A stretch of 64,000 nt of DNA from Undaria pinnatifida (GCA_012845835.1 JABAKD010000003.1:5486870-5550869), one strand, 5' to 3'. Positions 43,053 to 54,395 are shown, counted from the stretch's first letter. Translations and numbers: made by a program. The notes: a model not told the origin generated them from the letters alone.

Positions 43053-43157
43053 CAAGTACGGAGAGGTTGCCGCTGTGCACGAGGTTTTGCGTGAACGGGC
43101 TGGCAGGCGGGAGGACGGGCATCGCGCGCGCTGTGTGCTGCCCGAGGCTTGGATCTG
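43053..43157 (+). CDS. Orphan terminal exon candidate
   Basis: After the acceptor CCATTTTCAG (43043-43052) an open frame encodes KYGEVAAVHEVLRERAGRRE and continues to LPEAWI and TGA. The first half resembles a PPR or TPR helix pair, and the codon use is GC-rich like the PPR exons. No upstream exon was found; the LSLDACARVDALYD frame at 42940-42987 is suggestive but embedded in the TTCGG array frame. It could be a remnant of another PPR gene. Confidence 0.3.
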
Positions 43158-43474
43158 AGTTTCCATGGGCAAGTCTGTAATTTCCTTGCCGCTGGGGACT
43201 GCTGTGAGATCATTATCTGGGTTTTTCGGAGCGTTGGAGGAGCGGCAGAGAGCAGGTTCGATTCGCGCGCGGGCTGATCGTCGCCCTAGAGTTGGATTCG
43301 TTGCTTTTGAAGTTGTGGGGTATGTTTGTTTGCGTCGATATGCGCTATTCATACATTTTTCAGTCGGTGAGTGGAAAAGTTTTAGTTTTGATGGTTACAG
43401 CAGCGATGGGGCATCGGATTGTGGACCTCCCTCGCTCACTGCGTGACCTCGAATACATGGTGTGCACGGTAAGC

Positions 43475-43545
43475 TTAACCCATAAGTTTTGCACCGATGT
43501 TTTTGAGGACAAACCGTTTGGATTTAGTGTGCAATTTTATATGCA
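43475..43545 (+). repeat. Family E fragment
   Basis: ATGTTTTTGAGGACAAACCG and TTGGATTTAGTGTG parallel the 7550-7656 copy. Confidence 0.4.
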
Positions 43546-45040
43546 GTAGGAAAGGAGTTCAAGGTAAGGAACGTGCTCGATAGCTATGCGGTAACGTGTA
43601 GTAATAGGGCATATTGGTATTGTTATTGTTATCGGGCGCATGCTACGATAGAGATGGCAGTTTTGGTGTGGTCTGACATGGAATGGTTTCTGAATGACGG
43701 GGCTCCTTAACCTACTAGACTAATACTATCGTCGGAAAAAAAAAGATAACAGACGGTTTATTTTGCACGATTCTCGATGTGTACCTAGGCCATGGGATTT
43801 TTCATCCGGTTTATGTTATAGCAGTTTTTGATTTCCTCCAAATCAGATTTTTGGGAGAGGTCGTAAGCTCCCAAATTGAGGAGTAGCACGTACTAGAAAA
43901 AACGTGCTGCACCCCTATCGTAGCACGCGTCATCTTTCCTATTGTATTGCTATTAATACATTAATAGCGTGTGGCCCATGCGCGCCGGTATGTGTGTTTG
44001 GGCATAACAGCACACAGCAGTGTGGATTTGAGCAAAACCCATTGGCATAGACGTGGGAATGTGAGAACCATCAGCAGTACACAGCAGTCGCAGTGGGGGC
44101 TTGTGGCTCTGGTTCATCAGGCCTTCTATTGTTTTTTCCCTTTTTTGCTCAACATCCTGATGTTTTTCCGGACACCTTAATATTAACGCTTTTCAGACCT
44201 CAGAAGCGAAAGGAGACGCTGGCATAATCATCTAGACTATACTGCACCTCCAGCAGGATGATGGGATTGCCCACACCAAGCAGCCCCGGACCGGCTGGGA
44301 AAGAGAATGGAAACGTTACTGCCCGGAATCCAATCAAAATAATCAATCCAATTAATTCAATTAGACTAGACTAATCAAATGAGCACGGTGAAAATGGTGG
44401 AAGAAGTTGCCGGACACGCGCAGCAGGGTGTTTAGGGTATCGGTACGTATGGTCCTGGACTGTGCAAAACACCGCGCTTGAGTCTCGTCATTGTTTTGAC
44501 GAAGTACTTCAGGTTGTCATTATTTTGGTCGATACAACTGAATCCTGACGACGTACCCAAGCAGTGGGTAGCGCTTGTATTATGGTTCGTGTTTGAAACT
44601 CCGCTGTGTACAGTACATGGGAAGATGCAGCGAACACGATGATTTTTGTTTGATTGCAGTTCACCTCTGTCATGTAGTAGATGCTGTAATGGGTATCTTT
44701 CGATTAGTCGCGGCGCTGTTTGCACTACTACTACTACTGTTGCTGTGCGCGAGGTTACAGGAACCACAGAATCTCTCCAACGAAACAGTGAGCCCTTCGA
44801 TACATTATCCCTTGCCTTGAGATTCCGCTGCAAGCAGTACACTGAATGACGCACCGAAAAACGACACCGCGTATTTTGAAGACACCGTTTTCATGTGGCA
44901 GGTTAGTAGCGATTTTTGATAGAACTACAACTGCTCGTGATACTTCTGCTGCTGTGCCCGAGTTCGCGACAAGCACAGAAGCTCAAAATTGAAACAAGAT
45001 ACCTCTCGGCAGCGGAACCAGCCCTCTTGGGGCCAACCTG
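43546..45040. other. No recognisable gene
   Basis: Frames at 44432-44854 and 44916-45206 carry no domain. Several TAGACTA motifs (43718, 44231, 44365) lie here. Confidence 0.35.
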
Positions 45041-45089
45041 CCTTACTTGTCAGAAGTACGAGACATACACCGAGATGGTGCACCGAGCC

Positions 45090-45332
45090 TCGGCGTTGCC
45101 GCCGCCATATCACCCACTGTGCTTGACGCGTCAACTGCTGCAGCAATACATCAACACGGAGCTTCGGAGGCCCACCGCTGGACGGAGGAGAGCTGGAAGG
45201 AGATGACGGGGCTGTCGCTGGACAGAGATGACGGAGTTTCAGCTGGAGAGATCACGGAGCAATGTAATGATATTGGTGCAAAAATCATATCTCTCGCCCA
45301 TGGTGAACAGTCTGGTGAGAGTTGCGAGTATT
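45090..45332 (+). pseudogene. Array G unit 1: exon-like, charged helical
   Basis: The plus frame reads MTEFQLERSRSNVM then SYLSPMVNSL and ends at the donor-like GTGAGAGTTGCGAG (45312). The same GAGAGATCACGGAGC core and donor context recur at 46.6-47.0, 50.1-50.3 and 50.6-50.95 kb. A family A copy begins immediately after the donor. Confidence 0.4.
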
Positions 45333-46500
45333 ATTATAAAAATCAAAATACACTCCAGCTGTGAGATCGAATATTTTGTCGAAAAAACTCATCTTTGCAA
45401 GCTGTGTGTGATACTCCGATGGCGCGTATTCCGGGTTGTGTGTCCTCATTAAGGATATAGGTCGGCGACTCCCCTTGCAACTACAGTGTAGCTATCAGGG
45501 TCAACAGGGTGATGTTAGGCAGTCTGTGCGCGGAAACTGTAAAACCTGTTTCTGAGGGGGACAAAATCTGACAGCTGTGGAAGGAAATGCATCAGTTTTT
45601 CAAGTAAATACTGTAAGTCGAATAACCGGTGAGGGGGGGGCGGAGTTTTAAGGACGTGGGGGCCTGATTTTGATCAAAAGGGCGGCGGGAGGGGGGAGGA
45701 AGGGACGGGTGGGGCAGCCCAATTTGTGCGTGGAAACTATAAATCCTTCTTGTGGGGGATAGGGGGGGCGGGAGTGTCGGGGGGGGGCGCGGGGCGCGGG
45801 GGGAGGGCTTCAGGTTGCATAGATGTAGGGGTTTGCTATACACGTGGTGCTAGGTCTAGGCGATGGTGCGGGTGGTGGGGAAGGAGGGGGCGTTGGGGGC
45901 GCGGGTGGGTGGGAATGGCAGCAGCGGCATGGACGGCTCTAAAACGATAACGAGGCGATATCCAGGGCGTGGAAGTGTTTATTACTCTGGCGGATTTCGA
46001 TATTTGGTGGGGCGTTTAAGCAAGAGGAAGCGAGGGGAAAAAAAAAAGAAAAAGCGGGGGGGGGGGGGAGGAGGGTTTTCAAGAGGTTTAGGTCACATAT
46101 AATGTAAAAATCAAGGATTTGGTCGACACTGATGTTCGCAACATTGCGTGTGATCCTTCGATCGCGCGTGTAATCATGTATGTAGGGGCCTACTATACGC
46201 GCGGTGCTGGGTCTAGGCGATCGTGCGGGGTGTGGGGAAGGAGGGGGCGTTGGAGGGGACGAGGGGGGATGAATGAAAGCTACGTCATGGATGGCTAGAA
46301 ATATAATGACGTGATATCAATGGCTTATTAGTGTTTATTACTCTGGCCGATTTCGATTGTAAGTGGGGCGTTTGAACGAACTGGGCGGGGAACAAAGGGG
46401 GGGGGGGGAGGTGAGTTGGAGCTACGGCATGGATGGCTAGATGGATGATGAGATGATATCAATTGGCTGGTGGTGTTTACTAATCTGGCAGATTTTGATT
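45333..46500 (+). repeat. Family A repeat, plus orientation, inside array G
   Basis: The head from TATAAAAATCAAAATACACT to GTCGGCGACTCCCCTTGC is well preserved, followed by G-rich modules. The GGTGCTAGGTCTAGGCGA to TATTACTCTGGC module occurs three times (45850-45990, 46200-46350 and, partially, 46420-46500), each diverged. Confidence 0.75.
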
Positions 46501-46559
46501 TCAGGAGGTATGTGACGTGCTTCGGATTCCAAAGTACCTTCCATCCTTGCCCTCAGTCT

Positions 46560-47075
46560 CGTTATTATATCAGACCTATAGTTGTCGACCAAGTGCTGGG
46601 GAGATGCCACGTGGCTATACATCACGGCAAACGATGCCGTCAATTACGCACACACCCTGGTAAGGCTTTCGATTTGCAAGCAATCTGTCGCGAGGTTTGG
46701 TTCCGAACTGCAGCATATACTCTCGTCTCCTCCCAACACTGGAGAGGTGGAGGGAGACTACGCAGCTGAAGCTGGGAGATATCACGGAGCTATCACCGCA
46801 CAACACGTCAATGATGGAGACGCCGGTAGCCTTTTCGAGCAGTCTGTCGCCAGTTTCGGACTCCGTCCTACTGTAATCTCCCCCCCTCCCCGCTCTGGAG
46901 AGCTGGAGAGAGATCACGCTGCTACGTAATGCCGGGGAGAGATCACAGAGAGAGCTACACACCGCCGCAAATCATGCCGATGATCGACCACGCTGGTAAG
47001 GTCTGCGGGAAATTTGTCGAGGGTTTCCGAACTAACCTCCACCCCCCACCCCGCTCGACAAAAGGTAACAGCCAC
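46560..47075 (+). pseudogene. Array G units 2-4
   Basis: Three successive units start near ACGATGCCGTCAATTACGCA, CACGTCAATGATGGAGACGC and AAATCATGCCGATGATCGAC. Each runs on through a GGTAAG or GGTAGC junction, GAGCAGTCTGTCGC-like sequence and a CTCCACCCCC or CTCCCCCCC tract. The GGAGAGAGATCACG core lies between. The open frame 46582-46929 spans two units and shows the repeat at protein level (KQSVARFG, EQSVASFG). The frames differ between units, so this is decayed. Confidence 0.45.
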
Positions 47076-47129
47076 TTCTATGACCCTGCTATTATACTCG
47101 CTTATTGTCAAAACGAGAAGATCTAGACT

Positions 47130-47860
47130 AGACTATAGTCTAGTCTTGAGTACCAAGTATTTTATATTGATTGACAAGAGGTAACTGGGTATCACATCCT
47201 GGTAGAAATCTTGATCCAGCTTGATCCCGAATAAAGTTTCAGCAAGTTGACCAACCCATCTGTCCCAGTCATGGGTCGAGCGTGAACGACTGAAACCGCA
47301 CAAACATGGGTACGAGCCCTTCTCGGAATCTTCTAGAAACTCGTCCGTTTTACCGCGTTGCGGTGGATGTCTGCCCCCACAACCCATACGTCATAGGCAT
47401 TTCTTGTTCTTGCTCGGCACCATCCCAGGCTGGTCTCTCCTCGCCATCTATCCTACCGCTTGCTATACGACACCCACACCCACACCCACTTTCGTTGTAG
47501 CTCAAGGAGAGTACCTGCTGCCGCGGGAGGAAAAGAGTCCACAGCCTCCGACGACTGCAGTCCCCTCATCAGCCTTAGGATCGAAATCAAGGTGAAAACG
47601 GATAGAGCTGTAATCCTTTCCGTTCCGAGCTTTCCGTCTTGACTATGTGTTCCGAGGTTGGAGTGGTGTTCATTTCTCTCTCTAGACTATGCCAATTTAA
47701 CTTTCAGGGACCTTTTTTCAACGTGTTATCACAAAATGAAGACCCACATCTCCGGCGGTTGCAAGATTCAAATAGTCGACGAATCGACGAACATATTATA
47801 TGACTATAAAAGGGATCACAGCGATATAACAATGAAGGGGTGCTCTATCAGCAGTGACAG
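47130..47860. other. No supported gene; TAGACTA cluster
   Basis: A cluster of TAGACTA and its complement lies at 47122-47148. On the minus strand the frame 47387-47133 contains WVGQLAETLFGIKLDQDF and looks protein-like but has no recognised family. Nothing else is supported. Confidence 0.3.
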
Positions 47861-47883
47861 GTCTTATTGAGGAGGTGTGACCG

Positions 47884-48141
47884 GTGGCCGGCGCACTGTC
47901 CTTGGATCTGTCGAGAGTTTTGTGTCTCCAGGCCGGAAACATTGAAATTTGCTACATCAGCTGCGATCGACAGGAAAACATCCGGCGGTTCCTGTTGTTG
48001 TGTCTCCCAGCTCTTGAACCTGGATTTGGCCAAGTTACAAGATCCAGAGTAAAACTTCCTCGGGAACAGGGTTCGGTTTTCGCGGCGTCGGAAGTGTCTG
48101 GTGTTCTGTGCTCGGTCCTGCGAGGAATGATGATATTTTGA
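47884..48141 (+). CDS. Uncharacterised coding-like segment
   Basis: The frame from 47884 (GTG, no ATG) contains ALSLDLSRVLCLQAGNIEIC and LLLCLPALEPGFGQV; the following +1 frame contains KAARELDYFTGWFTQNPQIY (to about 48240). Composition looks like protein rather than repeat translation, but I recognise no family and a frameshift or intron would be needed to join them. Treat it as a gene fragment of unknown function. Confidence 0.2.
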   Translation: MAGALSLDLSRVLCLQAGNIEICYISCDRQENIRRFLLLCLPALEPGFGQVTRSRVKLPREQGSVFAASEVSGVLCSVLRGMMIF

Positions 48142-49080
48142 GGGTGTTCTGCGACAACCCTTCTACAGACGGTAGGAAAGCGGCAAGGGAGTTGGATTAC
48201 TTTACAGGCTGGTTCACTCAAAACCCCCAAATTTATTCTCCGGCGAATGTTTACGCCGTTTTTTCGATTCAGACAACGACTTTTTGCACACGTCTTCTAT
48301 GCGCCATTGCGAAGACCTAACCTGTGTGTGTTTGTCTGGTTTTTCGTCAGTCAAGATTTTTGGAAAATGTGGCCCACCTTGGACAATTTTTTCGGCGAAA
48401 AAAAAGCAAAAAATACCCCCTTCCCCCGGAGGTCAGGCCTCGGGATGGGCATGTAGAACACGTGTGCAAAATCTTGGGGTCTATATCTCCAAAACGGCGT
48501 GGACATTTGGCCTTTTGCACGTAAAAATGAGTAAGATACGTTACTTCCTTCAAATTACTTTGTTTTAGTGTAGCATCATTTTTTTTCGATAGATTCTGCT
48601 CAACATTGAACATAGGTAGGTCAGATATCTGATGTTCGATTTTTTTGCGCGAAAATTTCTACCGACATACCTTTGGAGTATCTCCAACCGATTCGTGCAA
48701 AATGCGGCGCATTCTTTTTTCTCGCCTCCGCTTGGGAAACGCCTGAATTTTACTGAAGAATATGAAGGCCTCTGTCATTGGTCGATACGAGTTTTGCTCC
48801 AAGAGACAGCTAAAAACAATTGGCCATGTCACCCTCTTCTATTGGTTATTGGTCATGGGGTCCAGTATGATACCAAACACCTCGAGGTATTAGTCTAGAC
48901 TAATATTTTATTGCGAGCGGCACTCGCCGGGGAGAGAGTTTTTTTTTAACGTGAACCAGACTGTAGCAGTGACGAAACGATGAGGGAAGGCGGAAACATG
49001 AGCCAGAGTAACCAAGATCAACTTACGTCCCTAAGAAGGAATACCACGCCTCTCGGGAGGAACATGCCGATACAGTACAG
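48142..49080. other. No recognisable gene
   Basis: Several overlapping short frames on both strands without domains. The passage at 48350-48860 has the look of old transposable DNA but no matching copy in the window. Confidence 0.3.
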
Positions 49081-49089
49081 CCATTAGCC

Positions 49090-49410
49090 TCTTGAAAGGA
49101 AAGTCACCGGGACAGGGCCATCCGAGCACAATGATGAATCGAGGATGATAGCCGAGATTGCAGTGGGGCCATCAGCTTCTCGCGAGGAAGATGCCGAGGC
49201 CGTGCACCCTGAGCAGCAGGAGAACGGAAGCTCCCACAAAGAAGACGGCACATCCCGGACAGGAGGGTGAAGCCTCTGGCGAAGACCGAGGCAGTACACC
49301 TCCCACACGCTGTCGCGGGGAAGAAGCCGAGCGAGCGCGCCTGAAGCAGGAGAGCGAAGACCCTCGCTCGGAAGATGTCGAGACAGTTCGCTCATCCTGT
49401 TGCGGGGTAA
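49090..49410 (+). CDS. Candidate exon(s) with acidic, repetitive sequence
   Basis: The plus frame SRMIAEIAVGPSASREEDAE then VHPEQQENGSSHKEDG, and in the next frame CRGEEAERARLKQESEDPRS ending at the donor GTAAGC (49409), are strongly charged and repetitive. The DNA unit CTCGCGAGGAAGATGCCGAG recurs in degraded form about every 75-80 bp. A frame change between the halves and a TAG upstream (near 49084) mean it is broken or spliced. No family is recognised. It lies inside the array G region. Confidence 0.3.
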
Positions 49411-49849
49411 GCACCGCGTGCATTTCTCGTTCATTATATCTTCAAACGAGAGTGAACTACTTAGTATGACTAAACGCCGCCGCCTTCTCATTCGCTGGGC
49501 TCGACAGGTAAACTGCTCCAGCAGCATGTCGATATGCAATTCGGGAAACTCACCACGGGAGAGCTTCGTGCAGTTGCAGATAAATCACGGAGCTTGAGTG
49601 GGGAGAGACCGCGGAGCTAGAGCTGGAGGGGGATCACGGGACTACCACCGTTGGAGAGAGATCATCGAGCTCGATATAGGGAGAGATCACCGATGGTACA
49701 GTCCTCTTCTTCGTGTTGTTTCGTTCGTGCAATAGGTTTGTGTTCCTCTTCAGCAGTTGGTTGCTTATTCTTGAGCCTTTATGATCTTCTTTCACGCATA
49801 TATATTCTTCAGAACGCCTGACGGCTTTTTTTCTTTCTGTTTTTTTTTT

Positions 49850-50085
49850 TTTTTTTTCTTTTCTTTTATTTTCCGGCTTGTATTATTGTTGTTTTCTCAT
49901 ACCGGGTACGCCAGCATTTCACTTGCTTTACCCTTGGATTAATTGCGGTGTTTTTTTGGATTTCTCTGTCTCACAGCAGTCTGTGACCATATAGTAATAC
50001 TTTGTATCTCTCCATGATAAATGAAGAATCAGCACGGACACTGGGTGTAGACTATTGATGTATGTGTCGTTTGGTAGAAAAACGA
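49850..50085 (+). repeat. Family D dispersed repeat
   Basis: TTGGATTAATTGCGG, CAGTCTGTGACCATATAGTA, TTTGTATCTCTC and GCACGGACACTGGGTGTAG align with 13050-13275. Confidence 0.6.
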
Positions 50086-50094
50086 TGTAAGTAA

Positions 50095-50345
50095 TGTGAA
50101 GACAACAACTAACTGTCCTGTAACCTCCACCCCTCCCAGCACTTTGGTCGAGATCCGGCGAAAGGTCAAGGAGCTAGTGCAGGCGAGAGACCGCGGTCTA
50201 CGACATCGCTGAGTCGAGACCGCGGAGGTTATATCGCTAGGGAGAGACATCACGGAGCTACGAGGGTCAATACAAAGCATGTCGATGATGGAGACGCCGG
50301 TAAGTTTTGCGAAGACTATGTCTCGAGTTCGGATTTCAAACTAGC
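50095..50345 (+). pseudogene. Array G unit 5
   Basis: After CTCCACCCCTCCCAG (an acceptor-like site) the frame reads TLVEIRRKVKELVQARDRG, then after a TGA resumes as RDITELRGSIQSMSMMETP and meets GTAAGT at 50302. The heptad-like spacing of Leu/Ile/Val suggests a coiled coil. The exon-like layout (acceptor, coding, donor) is clearest here. Confidence 0.45.
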
Positions 50346-50600
50346 CTCCACTTCCCCGAGTAGTCCAGTAGCTGTGGTTGTTGGACTATCCTTGGAGACA
50401 TATGACGGGGGATATATATATATATATATCACAGAAGCAGCGCCGTCGATATTGGATGGACACAGACATTGGCCATATGATATGAGTGCGAGAAGTCTGC
50501 CGTGGGTTTGTATTACAAAATGTACAACCTCCATCCCCAAAAATGGGAAGCTGGAAAATGAGCACGGAGACATGCCATCGCCGCCAATCGTGTAATAAAT
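50316..50600. other. Spacer between array G units, with an AT microsatellite
   Basis: A short (AT)n tract at 50414-50429 and no recognisable coding sequence. Confidence 0.4.
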
Positions 50601-50960
50601 GGACATGCTGGTAGCCTCTGCTAGAAATCTTGCAAGAGTCGGATCGCGATCTAAATCCCACCCGTCGGCAGTCGACAGCCGGCGAGACATCACCGACCTA
50701 GAGCTGAACAACTGCAGTAGTGGTCGCGACGCTAGACCTGGACAGAGATCACGGGGCTTAAGCTCGATTGGGATGGCGAAGCCACAGATGGAGAGAGGAA
50801 TAAAATCTAGAGCTGCGGAGGGATCACGGAGCTATATCTTGGGAGAGGCTGCGGAGCTATCGCCGGAGCGAGGTTGCCGAGCTACCGCTGCAAATCATGT
50901 TACCGACGATGGACACGCTGGTAAGAGTTGCGAGGAAATTGGTTCGAATTCTGATTAAAC
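50580..50960 (+). pseudogene. Array G units 6-7
   Basis: The frame from 50599 reads MDMLVASARNLARVGSR, then SAVDSRRDITDLELNN, and later ITELYLGRGCGAIAG-type repeats in shifting frames, ending with MLPTMDTL before GTAAGA (50921). GAGCTG, GATCACGG and GCGGAGCTA motifs repeat at short intervals. Confidence 0.45.
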
Positions 50961-51550
50961 CACACCCCTATCAAGTCCTCGATCTGCCGGCGTCACCGGT
51001 GGCCTATAATTCGTTGTATAGCTCGTAACTCTGATACCCCGTTCGATTTTGCGAGTTCGAGCCCGCCGAGGGACGTTTTTGTGTGCCACCTTGATACGGA
51101 GAAAGCGCTCAGCGCGTACATGCACAGCTCTACGCGAGTTGACGAGGGAAGAAAATCCCGACCCTTTCCCGCAATACATGTTAAAGCATGCATCGCAGTG
51201 GGGAGGGGTAGGAGTGCCAGCTAAGCGACCCCGGACCTGTTTGGCGAAAAATGAGGGGATGCAGAAAAAATGCACAAGCGGAACCAAAATAAAAGGGACC
51301 GAAAAGGCAGAGATCGGCCACATCCCAAATCCCATCCCAAATCCCGCAATTAAGCCATCGAGCGCGCGCGGCGCCGCGAAGTCAACGATCCTAAAGTAGC
51401 ACTAGCTGGTACCTTGTCAGTGATCAGCCTCTCCCCTTCAGTCGTATCCTGAACCGTCTTACTCTTCTCCGAGGTTGGCGCGGTATGCCTCTCCCCTGTG
51501 ACAGCGCCAGCATCCAACGTCAAACCGCTCGTGAGCGACACAGGGGATAA
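50961..51550. other. No recognisable gene
   Basis: Frames at 51049-51399 (plus) and 50955-51335 (minus) overlap and carry no domain. Confidence 0.3.
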
Positions 51551-51553
51551 CAT

Positions 51554-51944
51554 AGTTTTCAGAAAAATGGGAACGGAGCCTAAAATGAGAACCAAGCGTT
51601 ATCTCCAGAACCATGTGGTGTATCAGAGAACCGAAATAATCCTGCGAAACCCCTTGGCCAGCCCTGTGAGAGGAGCTCGTCAGAACGGTCATGCTCCATC
51701 TCATGCCTTCGGGTGGGCGCAAAAAGTGATATACGCTGGCTCTATGGTGATTTCTCTAGATGCTGGCTACCGAGGCGATGCCGAGGACTTCCAGCCTGAG
51801 CGACAGCTCATTCGAAGGCTGCTGTACAGCCCCACAGGACTGTCATTTTTTTTTTTTTGAGTTGTACATAATAATTGGTTTGCTTTCTAAAAAAAACCGT
51901 CCGTTCTCATTTTAGGCTCCGTTCCCATTTTTCAGAAAACTCTG
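51554..51944. mobile_element. Candidate MITE with 38-bp terminal inverted repeats
   Basis: AGTTTTCAGAAAAATGGGAA at 51554 and onward for 38 bp is matched by the reverse complement at 51907-51944 with one mismatch. The interior of about 315 bp has a T12 tract and no transposase. No clear target-site duplication flanks it and no second copy is in the window. Confidence 0.5.
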
Positions 51945-52094
51945 TTGGATCACAAATACAGTACGAGGACACCTATTTCTAGTGTAGTATGGAAGTGTAT
52001 AATTTGGAAGGATTTTGCCCCGTTGACCCGGACGGCGTTAAACTTTGTTATTACAGGGACGGCGCGTTCTGCGCTGTGTGTTGTCGTCACATTA

Positions 52095-52640
52095 ACCGCT
52101 TTTTCTACTCAGCGACATCAGTACACCCGGTGTCCGTGCTGATTCTTCATCCTCTAGTCTAGAGATGTACAAATTATGTGGTCACAGACTGAGACAAAGT
52201 AAACCAACAATCGCACATAGCCAAGGCAAAACGAGTGAAATGCTATTAATAGCGTACCGAGCGAGAACGCAACAAAACAAGCCAGACGATAAAAACAAGA
52301 GAAAATAACGAAAACAAAACAAACGACATGGTGGGTGAGTTCTGAGGAAGTGATGCAAGTAGATAGATCAGAAAGTCTGCAAGAAGAACAGCATACGTAC
52401 GTGCTGAAGCGGAACAGATAACTGTTGCACGGACGAAACAACACGATGAAGAGGAAGAAGATACCGGTATAAGGCCGTACCGGTATAAGGCCGGCGGGGA
52501 GAGGAAAAGGTAACAAAAAGAGAGAAGCAAGAAAAAAACGATTAAACAAACAAGCAAGACAACAAGCGTCATTACTACCGCTTTCGCGCTGCCCCCATTG
52601 AAATAAACGATAACAAACAAAGTGGAAACTACCACTCACT
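52095..52640 (-). repeat. Family D dispersed repeat, inverted and longer
   Basis: Inverted relative to the 13 and 50 kb copies (CCGGTGTCCGTGCTGATTC, GTGGTCACAGACTGAGACA, ACCAACAATCGCACATAGCC). It extends further through AAACAAAACAAACG-rich sequence. The hydrophobic minus-strand frame 52635-52246 is a translation of this T-rich strand. Confidence 0.5.
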
Positions 52641-52891
52641 GTAGGGTCAGGGCTATTACAATACTATTAGTAGTAGCACACGCTCCACTTACATGTCGAA
52701 CTGGTGCCTTGCCACACGATCTACCACTTCGTTTCTGCATTTGTCAGTAGTAGTGTACACTACTAATCCTCTAGACTACACTATTACTACTACTGTAATT
52801 TGCCTCAGTTATTATTATCTGCTTCCGGATGTCGTATGCTCCTGTAAAAGGTAAATGTCACAGTCCCTTTCTTACCCTGGTTCTTATTGGA

Positions 52892-52930
52892 TGTCCTGTC
52901 CTGTCCTGCCCTGTCCTGTCCTGTCCTGTA
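52892..52930 (+). repeat. CCTGT pentanucleotide repeat
   Basis: About seven CCTGT units with one variant. No gene is supported between here and the LTR element. Confidence 0.7.
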
Positions 52931-54320
52931 CCATAGCAAAAGAAGCATCGCACATGGCATGTGGCTGTTTATCCTCAAAACGAGATTGCTCAAAGGGTCT
53001 GGATCCTGGATCTTGCATTTCAGTACGACAACCACCCACAAGACCGAAACAGCAAGCGAGCACTCTTGCTAAATTTGGTGTTTGCTGGGTACCAGCATGC
53101 CAGGTACAAAATTCCGTTGGGAAGGATTTGGGTAGGAACGCATATAGTCTAAGGGGGTGTCTTAAGCTCCCCCCGAAAGGCATCGGAACCCTTGGAACAT
53201 GGAACGACAAGTATTTTTCTTGTCCTCGATTGGCTACCAAATCGAACACCAGATAGATCGCTAGCGCTCCCACTTTGGCCGTACATTCTGGAAGACGAAA
53301 AATATGTCCCAGAGTGTGCAGAAAAACCGAACTGCCCACTTGGAACGAGGTTTACGGCAATTGATTGATTGATTGATTAATTGATTGGTGCTGGGGGTGC
53401 TTCTTCATACGTCGGAGGCCCACGAGGATATGGGTGCACATGGAATGACTTACAGTAGGACTCACGGGGTGTAGCGTACGTGGACGCCGTAGGGCTCGCC
53501 CGCGGCAAAAGCCACGCGGTACCGCCATGGCCTGATTAGGAGGCTCAGCAGGCAAAGTACTGGTTTGTGAACGATGCTCTGTACTGGTTTGTGAACGATG
53601 CTCTGGCGATGTATATTCTGAATAAGCACGGCACCGATGTTCGTAGAAGTTTCAGTAGCCTTTGTCGAGCCACGAGGGCAATATCACAACCTCTAGGTCT
53701 GTCCCGACGGTGCCACTTGGATGGCTAGCACCGTCTTCTGTATGGGCTGCCTTGTAATGTATTTGCGCTTGAAGCTGTTCTCTGTGTCAGGAGCAATCGT
53801 TGCACACGTGACGGCACCCCTGCCCTAGAGGCGAGCTGCACCGTTACACCGTTACACAGCAGTCCCGCCGCAAAAGTCAGTTGAGCTATTATCTGTTTAG
53901 GTCGGTTGCCCAGAATTCACCAGTTCACATCGGACAAAAACAGGCTGGAATGGAACGAACGAATGCGAAAAACCTCGTTCCATTCCAACCGTTCCTACAC
54001 GGTTGACGCATGTCTTAACTAGCTTCACCCAAAAGGCATTGGAACGCTTGGAACCTAGACTAATGGTAGCAACCTAATAGTAGCAACGAGACCGTCGAAC
54101 GCCACATCCAAGGCCAACCCAACCCACAAAACCCAGAAATAAGTATTCCTAACATTTTTGATTTCTAACCTACCTTTTCATGGGTTGGTCGGCTTTGGGT
54201 TTTAAGGCGTTCTTCGGTTTCAATCCTAAAACTGTATACCTTCCACTGACTGCATGCATGTGCTGTACTTTAAAAAGCGACATTTTTTTCCGGGTATGAG
54301 AGTTCGCAAATGCAAAGGGG
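52931..54320. other. No recognisable gene
   Basis: The frames are short and domain-free. Small direct repeats include TGTACTGGTTTGTGAACGATGCTCT (53560 and 53580 region), GCATTGGAACGCTTGGAAC-type text at 53178 and 54033, and a TTGA run at 53362-53385. Confidence 0.35.
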
Positions 54321-54395
54321 TCACGTTTATTGACTCAGGGCGACGTTTACTGACTGAGGGTGACGTTTACTGACTTAGGGTGACGTTTACTGACA
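54321..54395 (+). repeat. 20-bp repeat GACGTTTACTGACTnAGGGT, four units
   Basis: Four tandem units, the first with CACGTTTATTGACTCAGGGC. The following frame (54380-54604) begins in the repeat and is not recognisable. Confidence 0.8.

Noticed and set aside
51498-51860. 120-residue plus-strand frame
   Set aside because: It runs from one inverted terminus into the interior of the candidate MITE, ends in a T12 tract (FFFF) and has no domain.
52246-52635. 129-residue hydrophobic frame on the minus strand, possibly a membrane protein
   Set aside because: It overlaps a family D repeat, is also open in a second frame, and reflects a T-rich strand.
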